NCBI GenBank assembly: GCA_902800345.1
Contig: CADCDO010000016.1
Span: 1 to 48,795, forward strand
DNA: 48,795 nucleotides
Reading direction: 5' to 3'
From: Fibrobacter succinogenes
GTDB taxonomy: Bacteria; Fibrobacterota; Fibrobacteria; Fibrobacterales; Fibrobacteraceae
The notes under the pieces were generated by a model. It had not been told where the DNA came from. It worked only from the letters and a program-made list of their open reading frames with translations, and did not search any database. The position numbers and the translations under genes were made by a program. Shown in pieces: positions 1 to 7,143 of the stretch (its first letter is position 1; the number at the start of each line of letters is the position of its first letter).

Positions 1-486
1 GAATCTGCGGAAGATGTCGCAAAGGCGCTCACCTCCATCGGTCTCGAAGTTGAAGGCATGGAAGAACCGGGCAAGGTCTATGACAAGTTGCTCGTTGCAA
101 AGGTTCTCACTTGCGATCCACACCCGGATAGCGATCACCTGCACATCACTACCGTGAACGATGGCACGAACACCATCCAGGTGGTTTGCGGAGCCCCGAA
201 CGTCGCTGCAGGCCAGACGGTTGTGCTCGCCCCGATTGGCGCAGAACTCCCGCTCCCTGACGGCACCAAGCTCAAGATGAAGAAATCCAAGATTCGCGGT
301 GTCGAAAGCTTCGGCATGATTTGCGCCGAAGATGAAATCGGCCTTTCTGACGACCACGGTGGAATCATGGTTCTCGACGATTCCATCCCGGCAGGTACGC
401 CGTTCGTAAGCCTCGGCATGTACGACGTCTGCTTCGAACTGAACGTCACGCCGAACCGCCCGGACGCCCTCAGCCACCGCGGGTAA
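1..486 (+). CDS. pheT: Phenylalanine-tRNA ligase beta subunit, 5' part (partial, frameshifted)
   Basis: This is the N-terminal part of the PheRS beta chain, which with PheS charges tRNA-Phe in the cytoplasm. The frame is open from base 1, so roughly the first 20-25 residues lie upstream of the window. It holds the EMAP/OB-fold tRNA-binding domain (CDPHPDSDHLHI, then VVCGAPNV and SKIRGVESFGMICAEDEIG) and the start of the B3/B4 region (FELNVTPNRPDALSHRG). The frame ends at a TAA at 484-486, created where a 77-bp tandem copy begins. With one copy removed, the frame runs straight into the 495-2468 frame and gives about 797 codons, the usual length for this family. The protein call is secure. Whether the break exists in the organism is doubtful, because pheT is essential. 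Confidence 0.93.
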   Translation, partial: ESAEDVAKALTSIGLEVEGMEEPGKVYDKLLVAKVLTCDPHPDSDHLHITTVNDGTNTIQVVCGAPNVAAGQTVVLAPIGAELPLPDGTKLKMKKSKIRGVESFGMICAEDEIGLSDDHGGIMVLDDSIPAGTPFVSLGMYDVCFELNVTPNRPDALSHRG

Positions 487-559
487 GCCTCGGCATGTAC
501 GACGTCTGCTTCGAACTGAACGTCACGCCGAACCGCCCGGACGCCCTCAGCCACCGCGG
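406..559 (+). repeat. Exact 77-bp tandem duplication inside pheT
   Basis: Bases 406-482 and 483-559 are identical, and the match stops at both ends (405 differs from 482, and 483 from 560). The unit is therefore exactly 77 bp. Since 77 is not a multiple of 3, the second copy shifts the frame and splits pheT. An exact copy of this length in an essential gene looks like an unmerged assembly overlap, because 77 is a common de Bruijn k-mer size. That origin is inference. Confidence 0.97.
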
Positions 560-2468
560 TGTCGCTCGCGAACTCGCCGCCAAGTTTAACCGTCCGCTCA
601 AGCCGCTCGCTTACAACTTCAAGGAAGATTCCGAAGATGCAAGCGCCGCCATCAGCCTCGAAGTCGTTCCGGGTTGCGGTTGCTCCCGCTATGTGGGCCG
701 CGTCATCAAGGACGTGAAGGTTGAAAAGTCCCCGGCTTGGCTTGCAAAGCTCTTGCACGCTGTCGGCATGAACAGCATCAACAACGTCGTCGATATCACG
801 AACTTCATCTTGATGGACGTCGGTCAGCCGCTCCACAGCTTTGACATGGACCAGCTCCACGGGAACAAGATCAAAGTCCGCCGCGCCGTCAAGGGCGAGC
901 ATATTGAAACGATCGACCATACCGCACACGAACTCATCGAAAACGACCTCGTGATTTGCGACGGTGACCGTCCGGCTTGCGTCGCTGGCGTTATGGGCGG
1001 TGTCGAATCCGAAATCGTCGATGCCACGAAGAACGTGTTCCTCGAAAGCGCATGGTTCAACCCGACCGTTATCCGCAAGCAGGCCAAGCGCCTCTGCATC
1101 TCCACGGACTCCAGCTACCGCTTCGAACGCGAAATCGACTTTGCTACGCAGGACGAATACAGCAAGTACGCTTGCGCCATGATCCAGGAAGTCGCTGGTG
1201 GCCGCATCCTCAAGGGTTCCGTCGAATACACCGGCGAAGACCACAAGAAGGAAAACAACCAGGTCACACTCCGCGTCGCCCGCGCCGCTAAGGTCATCGG
1301 CATGGAAGTTTCCGCCGAACAAATTGAAAAGTTCCTCACGGGTATCGCACTCGAAGTCGTGAAGAAGGACGCTGAATCCCTCACGTTCAAGATCCCGAGC
1401 TTCCGCCCGGACCTCGAACGCGAAGTCGACCTCATCGAAGAAATTGCTCGTCTCATCGGCTTTGACAACATTCCGTACAGCCTGCCGAAGTTCACGATGC
1501 AGCCGAACGAACTCCCGGCTATCGAAGTTTTGAACCGCAAGATCCGCAAGACGCTTTCTGCCATGGGCCTCCACGAATGCTTGAGCCTCCGCTTCACGAG
1601 CAAGGCCCGCACCGAAGCCATCTTCGGCCCCGAAAGCGAAGACCGTCGCAGCAAGCCGGCACTCCTCTTGAACCCGCTTTCCGAAGAACTCGGTGCTGTG
1701 CCGACGAGTCTCCTCCCGAACTTGCTCAAGGCTGTTGCCGAAAACGAAAAGAACCGTCCGGGTTCTGTTCGTCTGTTCGAAGTAGCCAAGGGCCAGTTCA
1801 AGCGCGACCGCAAGGACGAACGCGATACGGGCTTTGACGAATCCAACCTCGTCGCCCTCACCATCGCCGGTAACTTTGACACAGATCCGCTGAACGACAA
1901 GCCGAAGCAGATTGACTTCGCCGCCTTCAAGGGCTTTGTCCAGAGCTTCTTCAAGCGTCTCGGCCTCGTCGTGGAATTCCGCGCCGCCGCCAAGCCGGAA
2001 CTATTCCTCCACCCGGGCAAGCAGGCCGAAATCGTCTGCAACGGCACGGTACTTGGAACGATGGGCGAACTCCACCCGAACTGCCTCAAGGCTAACGAAA
2101 TCAGCTACGAGACTTACGTGATGGAAGCCGATATGGACAAGATGGAACACGAAAGCCACAAGAAGATTGTGTTCCAGCCGTTCAGCCGCCAGGTGCCTTC
2201 GACCCGCGACATCTCTATCGAAGTTGCAAAGTCGATGACTCACGAAGACGTGCTCGCCCGCATCAAGGCTCTCAACCCGAAGAACCTCGCGAAGATTACT
2301 CTCAAGAGCATCTACGAAGGCGAAAAGATTGAAGCCGGCAAGAAGAACATGGTTTACAGCCTCACCTACCAGGCTATGGACCGCACGCTCACGGACGACG
2401 AAGTCAACAAGGCTCACAACAAGCTCCGCGACAAGCTCGTCGCGAACGGCGACATCGTTCTCCGCTAG
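495..2468 (+). CDS. pheT: Phenylalanine-tRNA ligase beta subunit, main part (frameshifted from the 5' part)
   Basis: This frame carries the rest of PheT: the B3/B4 editing region (GVARELAAKFNRPLK; later NNVVDITNFILMDVGQPLHSFD), the B5 DNA-binding-like fold (KIPSFRPDLEREVDLIEEIARLIGFDNIP), the catalytic-like core domain with NPLSEELGAVPTSLLPNLL, and the C-terminal FDX-ACB anticodon-binding domain (FQPFSRQVPSTRDISIEV to the end, YSLTYQAMDRTLTDDEVN). The ATG at 495 lies inside the second copy of the 77-bp duplication and has no ribosome binding site. It is probably not a natural start. The true gene most likely reads through from the 5' part. pheS is not in the window and would be expected upstream. 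Confidence 0.93.
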   Translation: MYDVCFELNVTPNRPDALSHRGVARELAAKFNRPLKPLAYNFKEDSEDASAAISLEVVPGCGCSRYVGRVIKDVKVEKSPAWLAKLLHAVGMNSINNVVDITNFILMDVGQPLHSFDMDQLHGNKIKVRRAVKGEHIETIDHTAHELIENDLVICDGDRPACVAGVMGGVESEIVDATKNVFLESAWFNPTVIRKQAKRLCISTDSSYRFEREIDFATQDEYSKYACAMIQEVAGGRILKGSVEYTGEDHKKENNQVTLRVARAAKVIGMEVSAEQIEKFLTGIALEVVKKDAESLTFKIPSFRPDLEREVDLIEEIARLIGFDNIPYSLPKFTMQPNELPAIEVLNRKIRKTLSAMGLHECLSLRFTSKARTEAIFGPESEDRRSKPALLLNPLSEELGAVPTSLLPNLLKAVAENEKNRPGSVRLFEVAKGQFKRDRKDERDTGFDESNLVALTIAGNFDTDPLNDKPKQIDFAAFKGFVQSFFKRLGLVVEFRAAAKPELFLHPGKQAEIVCNGTVLGTMGELHPNCLKANEISYETYVMEADMDKMEHESHKKIVFQPFSRQVPSTRDISIEVAKSMTHEDVLARIKALNPKNLAKITLKSIYEGEKIEAGKKNMVYSLTYQAMDRTLTDDEVNKAHNKLRDKLVANGDIVLR

Positions 2469-2488
2469 TAGCGACTGCGCCGCATCCC

Positions 2489-2510
2489 GTCATCCTGAAC
2501 GTAGAGAAGA
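2489..2510 (+). repeat. Partial copy of the GTCATCCTG intergenic repeat
   Basis: GTCATCCTGAACGTAGAGAAG matches the left half of the short dispersed repeat found at 7077, 28589, 28647 and 29702 and inverted at 5066. The right half (GGATCCAGT) is missing here. It lies just after the pheT stop. Confidence 0.6.
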
Positions 2511-2524
2511 CAACCTCAGAAGGC

Positions 2525-2693
2525 GAGTATGCCACAAGGCGAATGCCGCAGTTGTGCTTGCACAAATATGGCTGAGCCGTTTAGCAAGACGCGAAGCGTC
2601 AATGTCGCAGCCATGGTTGACGCTTCGCGTCCGCAACTTCAGCTCAGCCATAAAAAATGCAAGCATTTTTTGCGACATTCGCTTTGTATGCTC
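2525..2693. other. Branched, nested inverted-repeat element (cloverleaf-like), unknown function
   Basis: The 362-bp gap between pheT and the next gene is mostly one foldable element. The outer stem pairs GAGTAT/ACAAG/GCGAATG (2525-2545) with CATTCGC/TTTGT/ATGCTC (2676-2693). Inside are three arms. TTGTG(CTTG)CACAA lies at 2552-2565. A long arm has 10 perfect pairs (2568-2577 with 2642-2651) and then 15 perfect pairs (2588-2602 with 2617-2631). The third is AAAAAATGC(AA)GCATTTTTT at 2652-2671. No credible ORF fits it. The left arm recurs at 14935-14979 with 38 of 45 bases identical. It could be a structured RNA or a non-autonomous mobile element; the sequence does not decide. Confidence 0.6.
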
Positions 2694-2755
2694 TTGCATG
2701 GATATGACCGAGCCAAAGAGGTTGGGGCTTGCCCCATCCAGTTAAATTCACACAA

Positions 2756-2787
2756 AAAAAGAGTTGGTCATGTGGCCAACTCTTTTT
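2756..2787. terminator. Bidirectional Rho-independent terminator
   Basis: AAAAAGAGTTGG pairs with CCAACTCTTTTT around a short loop, with A- and T-runs on both sides. It lies between convergent pheT (+) and the lipoprotein gene (-) and can serve both. Confidence 0.85.
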
Positions 2788-2830
2788 GCTTTTTAAAATC
2801 ATCTTGAGAGAAGCGACAGCCCCTCCAAAA

Positions 2831-3490
2831 TTACTTCTTAATCGGTGTATTTTCCAAAACCGTAGAAACAGTCTTTTCAACAACGTTTTCCCAATCACTC
2901 AAAGAAACTGTAAACGTGTAGCCGGACTTTGCTTCAATATCTCCGTAGCCAAGCCTCTTACCAGTTTTTGCATCATAATAAGCATAGCGGCCTTTGGCGG
3001 TGAAATCCTTATTTTGAGAGCATGTTGTGCCCATGCCCACTCCACCACCAACACCAAAGCCACCGCCCATCGAACAGGTCGTTTCAGACACAATACGACC
3101 AATCCAAATATCATTTATGACAAGATAAACATCCGCTTCTGGATTCATCTCGCTAATTGTCGGGACCCAGAAACTCGAGCCATTTTCAGAAACCGTTTCG
3201 GTCTTGATAAGGTCCTGAGAAATTCTTTCCACAGAATAAAGAACGCCCTTCGTTTGGGCTCCAAGATTCGTTTCCAATTGAGACTTATACCAATCCGAGA
3301 AATTGTTCACATAATCGGGCAAGTCGTCTTGTAAGTCCTTCGGACTATCAATATGCGGTTCCGTAAAAACGACCTTCACTTTGGCTGGTTTTTGAGTCCA
3401 AGACTGATCAATCACGGAATGCGACGAAGCGCAACCCACCAAAATGGAACAGGCAAAAATCATTGCCACAGCTAATTTCAATTTCGTCAT
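2831..3490 (-). CDS. Hypothetical lipoprotein
   Basis: The product is 219 aa. The N-terminus is a lipoprotein signal (KLKLAVAMIFACSILVGC, lipobox LVGC), so the mature protein should be lipidated and exported. The mature part is mixed alpha/beta with a glycine-rich stretch (MGGGFGVGGGVGMG, near residues 140-155) and TAKGRYAYYDAKTGKRLGYGDIEAKSGYT near the end. I do not recognise a named family. The start at 3490 is supported by AAGGAG about 6 nt upstream, and a sigma70-like promoter with a palindrome at its start site lies upstream. It is monocistronic and bounded by the 2756 terminator. Confidence 0.85.
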   Translation of the reverse strand: MTKLKLAVAMIFACSILVGCASSHSVIDQSWTQKPAKVKVVFTEPHIDSPKDLQDDLPDYVNNFSDWYKSQLETNLGAQTKGVLYSVERISQDLIKTETVSENGSSFWVPTISEMNPEADVYLVINDIWIGRIVSETTCSMGGGFGVGGGVGMGTTCSQNKDFTAKGRYAYYDAKTGKRLGYGDIEAKSGYTFTVSLSDWENVVEKTVSTVLENTPIKK

Positions 3491-3518
3491 TCAAACTCCT
3501 TTTTGTAACTATCTTTTT

Positions 3519-3560
3519 GTTTTTGTAAAAACAATATAACTTCACCAATCAATTTATCAA
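3519..3560 (-). promoter_or_regulatory. Predicted promoter with operator-like palindrome
   Basis: On the minus strand, a -35 of TTGATA (3555-3560) and a -10 of TATATT (3533-3538) are 16 bp apart. Directly downstream, over the expected start site, is GTTTTTGTAAAAAC (3519-3532), with 6-bp perfect arms. This position suits a repressor site; that role is inference. It serves the lipoprotein gene ending at 2831. Confidence 0.5.
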
Positions 3561-3680
3561 CAAATTATCAAAAAAAAATCAGTAAAATTTTTTGTAGTCT
3601 CAGAACACTTAGATTCTATTTTATAACGACGAGCAACGGCACCAACACCTATAAAACAGGCAATAGCCATGGGACCATAT
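3557..3680 (-). pseudogene. Possible decayed C-terminal fragment of a paralogue of the 3721-4419 gene
   Basis: A short minus-strand frame reads YGPMAIACFIGVGAVARRYK. This resembles the C-terminus of the adjacent gene (YGSIAAAILTGGTIPVV) in spacing of Tyr-Gly, Ala-rich and Gly positions. It has no ribosome binding site and overlaps the promoter of the 2831-3490 gene. It may be the remnant of a tandem duplicate. The match is short and could be chance. Confidence 0.22.
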
Positions 3681-3720
3681 CAAAAAATTTTCAATCGCTT
3701 GTAAATGAGTATAGAAGAAA

Positions 3721-4419
3721 CTAGTGGGTTCCATGTTTTTCACATACAACTGGAATTGTACCACCCGTCAAAATCGCGGCCGCAATCGAGCCGTAGCAGA
3801 GACCTTTCCCTACATTAGACATTGTCTCATTAAAGTTCATTCTGTCTTCGGAGCCAATCGCAAGCGATGGGTTATGGAACCCCGCCGGAATTGTTTTCGG
3901 CTGCTCCGGAGTTTCATCGCGGAACTCTTTTTCAGGAGGATTGTAAACAAAATATTTCTCATCGATCACAGGGAGTTCATCAACCGCCGGGATTGAATCC
4001 ACTTCAATTTTTCCCAACAATTTGCGAGTATAAAGAGAAAAATACGCAGGTGCACTGCACCCAGTGCTACAAAGCCATATCGGAAACATATAACGATCCG
4101 TAGAGTCCAGATTTTTCATCAAGACACTAGCGGCAATAGCACCAAAAGAAGCTCCCAATGGCAAAAAAGAATTATTACAACCGATCAACAAAGTACAATA
4201 TGTATCATGAGTATGCAACGCACAGAATACTTCATACGGGCTCGGGGGCGGCGGGTATGCCGGGGTATAGCTAATAATCCTTATTGAATCAGAAGCCCCC
4301 TTAGCCGTATCCCGAGATGGCCAAAAGTGACCAGACATATCGTACGAATTACCGGCGCACACCCAACAAAACGAGCATCCGACAAAGATGGCTACAGCAA
4401 TAGACTTTAATTGAACCAT
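3721..4419 (-). CDS. Hypothetical exported protein, probable lipoprotein
   Basis: The product is 232 aa. A hydrophobic N-terminus (LKSIAVAIFVGCSFCWVCAG) ends in a lipobox-like WVC-A, so it is probably a lipoprotein. The mature part has a proline stretch (AYPPPPSPYE), many cysteines, an acidic-proline region (DEKYFVYNPPEKEFRDETPEQP) and a hydrophobic C-terminal segment (GSIAAAILTGGTIPVV). I recognise no family. GGGGGAG lies about 6 nt before the ATG. It follows the 4444-4827 gene by 24 bp in the same direction and is probably cotranscribed with it. Confidence 0.75.
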   Translation of the reverse strand: MVQLKSIAVAIFVGCSFCWVCAGNSYDMSGHFWPSRDTAKGASDSIRIISYTPAYPPPPSPYEVFCALHTHDTYCTLLIGCNNSFLPLGASFGAIAASVLMKNLDSTDRYMFPIWLCSTGCSAPAYFSLYTRKLLGKIEVDSIPAVDELPVIDEKYFVYNPPEKEFRDETPEQPKTIPAGFHNPSLAIGSEDRMNFNETMSNVGKGLCYGSIAAAILTGGTIPVVCEKHGTH

Positions 4420-4443
4420 AAACGCACTCCCCCAAGCACATGT

Positions 4444-4827
4444 TTAATTCAATCCCAGTTGCTCGCGAACGCCCTTGATAAATTCGTATTCTTCGGGCGA
4501 CATATTGCTTTCGTTATCGTCTTCGCGAGAAGCGTTCGCAATACGCGTCATGCAGTTCGTCACCTGAACTTTAAAATCCCGGGATTCCGATTGGAGCGCC
4601 TTGACGCAAGCCTTGGTACGATCACTTGCCGACCTGAAACTCGCATAGAGATTGTTGAATTCATCCCAACTGGCGTTCGGGGTCATTTCATCATGAATTT
4701 TGTCGAGTTCGGCGCTTTCCGCTTCCGTTGCCGATGATGCTCCCGGCAAAAGTTTTCCGTTTTCGTGTTCATGGGAAAGGCAGGCCGTCTGCCAGCACAA
4801 AATCAAAAGCGCCATATTGGAATTCAT
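4444..4827 (-). CDS. Hypothetical small exported protein
   Basis: The product is 127 aa. It begins with a short hydrophobic leader (MNSNMALLILCWQTACLS) that could be a signal peptide. The rest is charged and probably helical (EAESAELDKIHDEMTPNASW; later SPEEYEFIKGVREQLGLN). Two cysteines (KACVKAL, TNCMTRI) could form a disulfide. No family is recognised. A CGAGGT motif precedes the ATG. It is the first gene of a two-gene minus-strand unit. Upstream is the heptad-repeat region shared with the divergent dnaX. Confidence 0.7.
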   Translation of the reverse strand: MNSNMALLILCWQTACLSHEHENGKLLPGASSATEAESAELDKIHDEMTPNASWDEFNNLYASFRSASDRTKACVKALQSESRDFKVQVTNCMTRIANASREDDNESNMSPEEYEFIKGVREQLGLN

Positions 4828-4867
4828 AAGTACCTCGTTTTTACAATAATAAAGATACGAAAAAAAA

Positions 4868-5168
4868 GTGATTAGTAAACAGTGGTTAGTAAACAGTGGT
4901 TAGTAAACAGGAATGTAAAAAAGAACATTTTAATTGTAATCCTAACCACTAACCACTAATCACTAACCACTAACCACTAATCACTAACCATCAACCACTA
5001 CCACTAACCACCAACCACTAACCACCAACCACTAACCACCAACCACTAGCCATACCCCATACCCCACTGGATTCTTCGTTCCCGCTCAGGATGACGCCAC
5101 CCTTCCTACTGTCTACCGTCCACTTGCCCACAAAAATCCTAACCACTAACCACCAACCACTAACCACT
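4868..5168. repeat. Heptad-period repeat array, two opposed arms
   Basis: The left arm is three tandem 14-bp units GTGRTTAGTAAACA (4868-4909). The right arm from 4942 is about 18 heptads of the type CTAACCA, CTAATCA, CCAACCA to about 5066, resuming at 5139-5168. Read on the minus strand the right arm gives TGGTTAG, with TAG recurring on a 7-nt grid; the left arm has TAG every 14 nt on the plus strand. The arms are partly complementary. A GTCATCCTG repeat (inverted, 5066-5096) is embedded. This fills the whole 357-bp divergent spacer between the 4827 start and dnaX. No gene is seen in it. Confidence 0.85.
5066..5096 (-). repeat. Copy of the GTCATCCTG...GGATCCAGT repeat, inverted
   Basis: Read on the minus strand it starts CGTCATCCTGAGCGGGAAC and ends GAATCCAGT. 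This matches the other copies at both ends, with a different centre. It is embedded in the heptad array. Confidence 0.7.
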
Positions 5169-5184
5169 TTACTATACTTTAGCC

Positions 5185-6912
5185 ATGGCATACATCGCAA
5201 TGGCGCGTAAGTGGCGCCCGCAATCATTCAGCGATATGGTCGGTCAGGAACATATCGCAAAGACTCTCGAGAACGCCATTCAGGGCGGTCGTCTCCATCA
5301 TGCATTCCTTTTTACCGGCACCCGTGGTGTGGGCAAGACTACTAGCGCCCGTATCCTCGCCCGCACGCTCAACTGCAAAGGCAACGACCCGCTGCACCCG
5401 TGCGGTGTATGCGACAGCTGCAAGGATATCGCCGGCGGAAACCCGATGGACGTCTATGAAATAGATGCGGCATCCAACACTAGCGTCGACAACATCCGCG
5501 ATGTGATTGAACGCGTGCAGTACCCGCCCGTCATCGGCAAGTACAAGATTTTCATCATCGACGAAGTCCACATGCTCTCGACAGGCGCCTTCAACGCTCT
5601 CCTCAAGACGCTCGAAGAACCGCCGTCCCACGTGATTTTCATCTTTGCGACGACCGAAGTCAACAAGGTCCCGCAGACGATTTTGAGCCGCGTGCAGCGT
5701 TTTGACTTCAAGCGCCTGACCGTAGACCAAATCCGCAGCCGCCTCCGCTACATCTGCGAACAGGAAGGCATCAAGGCCACCGACGAAGCCCTCGACATCT
5801 TTGCCGAAAAGGCCGACGGTTCCATGCGTGACGGTCTCACCTACTTTGACCAGGCATACGCCTTTACCGGGAACGAGATGACCGCGGAATCCGTCCGCTC
5901 CGTCCTCGGCATCCCACCTGTAGAACTTTTCTTCTCGCTCATCCAGTCCATTGAGAACCACGACATCAAGGGTTGCTTCCGCATGGTGGATGACGCTGTG
6001 AAAATCGGTATCGAGTTCATCCCGCTGCTCGACGGCTTCGGCAAGTTCCTCCGCAACTTGCTCTACGCCCGCCTCGACGCCTTCACGCCGGACGCGCTCA
6101 ACATCACCGAAGAACTCTACACCAAGTACAAGAGCTGCGCACAAGGTCTTACCAACGGCGACATTCTCCGCATAAGCAAGATGCTCATCGACTTGCAAGG
6201 CACGCTCCGCTACAGTACGAACCCGCGCCTCCTCGTCGAGACGACGTTCGCCCGAATGGCCTGGCTCGACCGGTTGGTCGATTTGCGAAAAGCTCTTGCA
6301 GCCATCAACGATCCTAAAAGCGCCGAAAACGACGCGGTAAAAAAAAAAGTAACTGAAGTTGCCGCCATGATAGACGCCCAGGAAGAAGTCCAGGCGTCTT
6401 ATGACGATCCGTTTGCAGGCTACGAACAGAGCAGCGTGCAAGCGTTTTCGCGTTACGAGATTTCTGCCGCATGGCCCTCCATTCTTTCAAACATCGCAAA
6501 TGACGGGGACTACGTGTTTTCTGCCGCAATTGCGAACACGACGCTCGAAACGGGCGATCCCGAAATGACCCCGTTCCCGGTGACTCTCACATACGCGGGC
6601 ACGACCGAAAACGCAGACAACTGGGGCTACCGCCAGATGATGGAACATTCCGAATACGTGGAACGCGTGACACGCATCTTGGAAGACCGCCTGCAGACGA
6701 AAATTGCGCTTTCCATCCGCACGCGCGCCTTCACCGAATCGGAGCTTGCCGAACAGCGAGCCGCCAAGATGAGCCCCTACGAACTTGACCTGGAAAAGGA
6801 ACCGGGGCTCGCGAAACTTCAACAGATGTTCGCTGCCGAGTTGGTATATTCGAAGAAACTGAGGCGAGCCGCGATGGTCGCACAAACCGACGACGAGGAT
6901 TGCGACGCGTAG
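5185..6912 (+). CDS. dnaX: DNA polymerase III subunit gamma/tau
   Basis: The product is 575 aa, the clamp-loader ATPase of the replicative polymerase. It has Walker A GTRGVGKT (45-52), zinc ligands C64/C73/C76/C79, Walker B with DEVH (126-129) and sensor LSRVQRFDF. AAA+ domain III ends near residue 380. A run of ten A's (6339-6348, codons 385-389) sits right there. One extra A or a -1 ribosomal shift gives Ser-Asn-stop (390 aa), and one fewer A gives an immediate stop (388 aa), so a gamma-sized product is possible. The start follows the family (MAYIAMARKWRPQ). There is no Shine-Dalgarno sequence; TATACT ends 6 nt before the ATG, suggesting a leaderless mRNA. ybaB follows, the usual partner. 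Confidence 0.96.
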   Translation: MAYIAMARKWRPQSFSDMVGQEHIAKTLENAIQGGRLHHAFLFTGTRGVGKTTSARILARTLNCKGNDPLHPCGVCDSCKDIAGGNPMDVYEIDAASNTSVDNIRDVIERVQYPPVIGKYKIFIIDEVHMLSTGAFNALLKTLEEPPSHVIFIFATTEVNKVPQTILSRVQRFDFKRLTVDQIRSRLRYICEQEGIKATDEALDIFAEKADGSMRDGLTYFDQAYAFTGNEMTAESVRSVLGIPPVELFFSLIQSIENHDIKGCFRMVDDAVKIGIEFIPLLDGFGKFLRNLLYARLDAFTPDALNITEELYTKYKSCAQGLTNGDILRISKMLIDLQGTLRYSTNPRLLVETTFARMAWLDRLVDLRKALAAINDPKSAENDAVKKKVTEVAAMIDAQEEVQASYDDPFAGYEQSSVQAFSRYEISAAWPSILSNIANDGDYVFSAAIANTTLETGDPEMTPFPVTLTYAGTTENADNWGYRQMMEHSEYVERVTRILEDRLQTKIALSIRTRAFTESELAEQRAAKMSPYELDLEKEPGLAKLQQMFAAELVYSKKLRRAAMVAQTDDEDCDA

Positions 6913-7058
6913 TGGCGATGAGGTAGCTATGAGCCGTCAGCAATGAGCGGGGAGTAATGAATTTTATTAGGCGGCTATGCCGCGACTATTAAAAAGCTCA
7001 TAGCTCAAAGGGAGCCGAAGGCGACCGACCTCATAGCTCACTACCTCAAAAATTCTAT
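6910..7058. repeat. Heptad-period repeat array with GC-rich core hairpin
   Basis: Starting on the dnaX stop codon TAG, units such as TAGCTAT, GAGCCGT and CAGCAAT follow at 7-nt steps. The opposed arm (about 6996-7058: AGCTCAT, AGCTCAA, then ACCTCAT, AGCTCAC) is its approximate reverse complement. Between them is a core hairpin GCGGCTATGCCGC (6971-6983) followed by GACTATTAAAAA. A very similar core occurs at 29796-29820. It lies between dnaX and ybaB. No ORF is seen. Confidence 0.7.
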
Positions 7059-7076
7059 AATTGCAAACGGAAAACG

Positions 7077-7110
7077 GTCATCCTGACACGTAAGTGGAAG
7101 GATCCAGTAA
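7077..7110 (+). repeat. Copy of the GTCATCCTG...GGATCCAGT repeat
   Basis: It begins GTCATCCTGACACG and ends GGAAGGATCCAGTAA, and lies directly after the heptad array, 33 bp before ybaB. ATCCT and AGGAT near its ends can pair. Confidence 0.75.
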
Positions 7111-7143
7111 CATTTAATACACTCAAAAAGCGAGGATATATTC

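Noticed and set aside
406..559. Programmed frameshift in pheT
   Set aside because: The shift is caused by a perfect 77-bp duplication, not a slippery site, and pheT is not known to be recoded.
135..1574. 479-aa minus-strand ORF across pheT
   Set aside because: It is antisense to an obvious aminoacyl-tRNA synthetase. Its composition is typical of a shadow frame and it has no ribosome binding site.
2329..2898. Small ORFs on both strands after pheT
   Set aside because: They coincide with the branched inverted-repeat element, lack ribosome binding sites and have arms that mirror each other.
4868..5168. CRISPR or simple microsatellite for the heptad arrays
   Set aside because: Units are 7 nt, degenerate and without spacers. 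Simple slippage would give near-identical units, and other arrays with the same period have different bases.
5224..6441. 405-aa minus-strand ORF across dnaX
   Set aside because: It is a shadow of dnaX, whose motifs are all on the plus strand.
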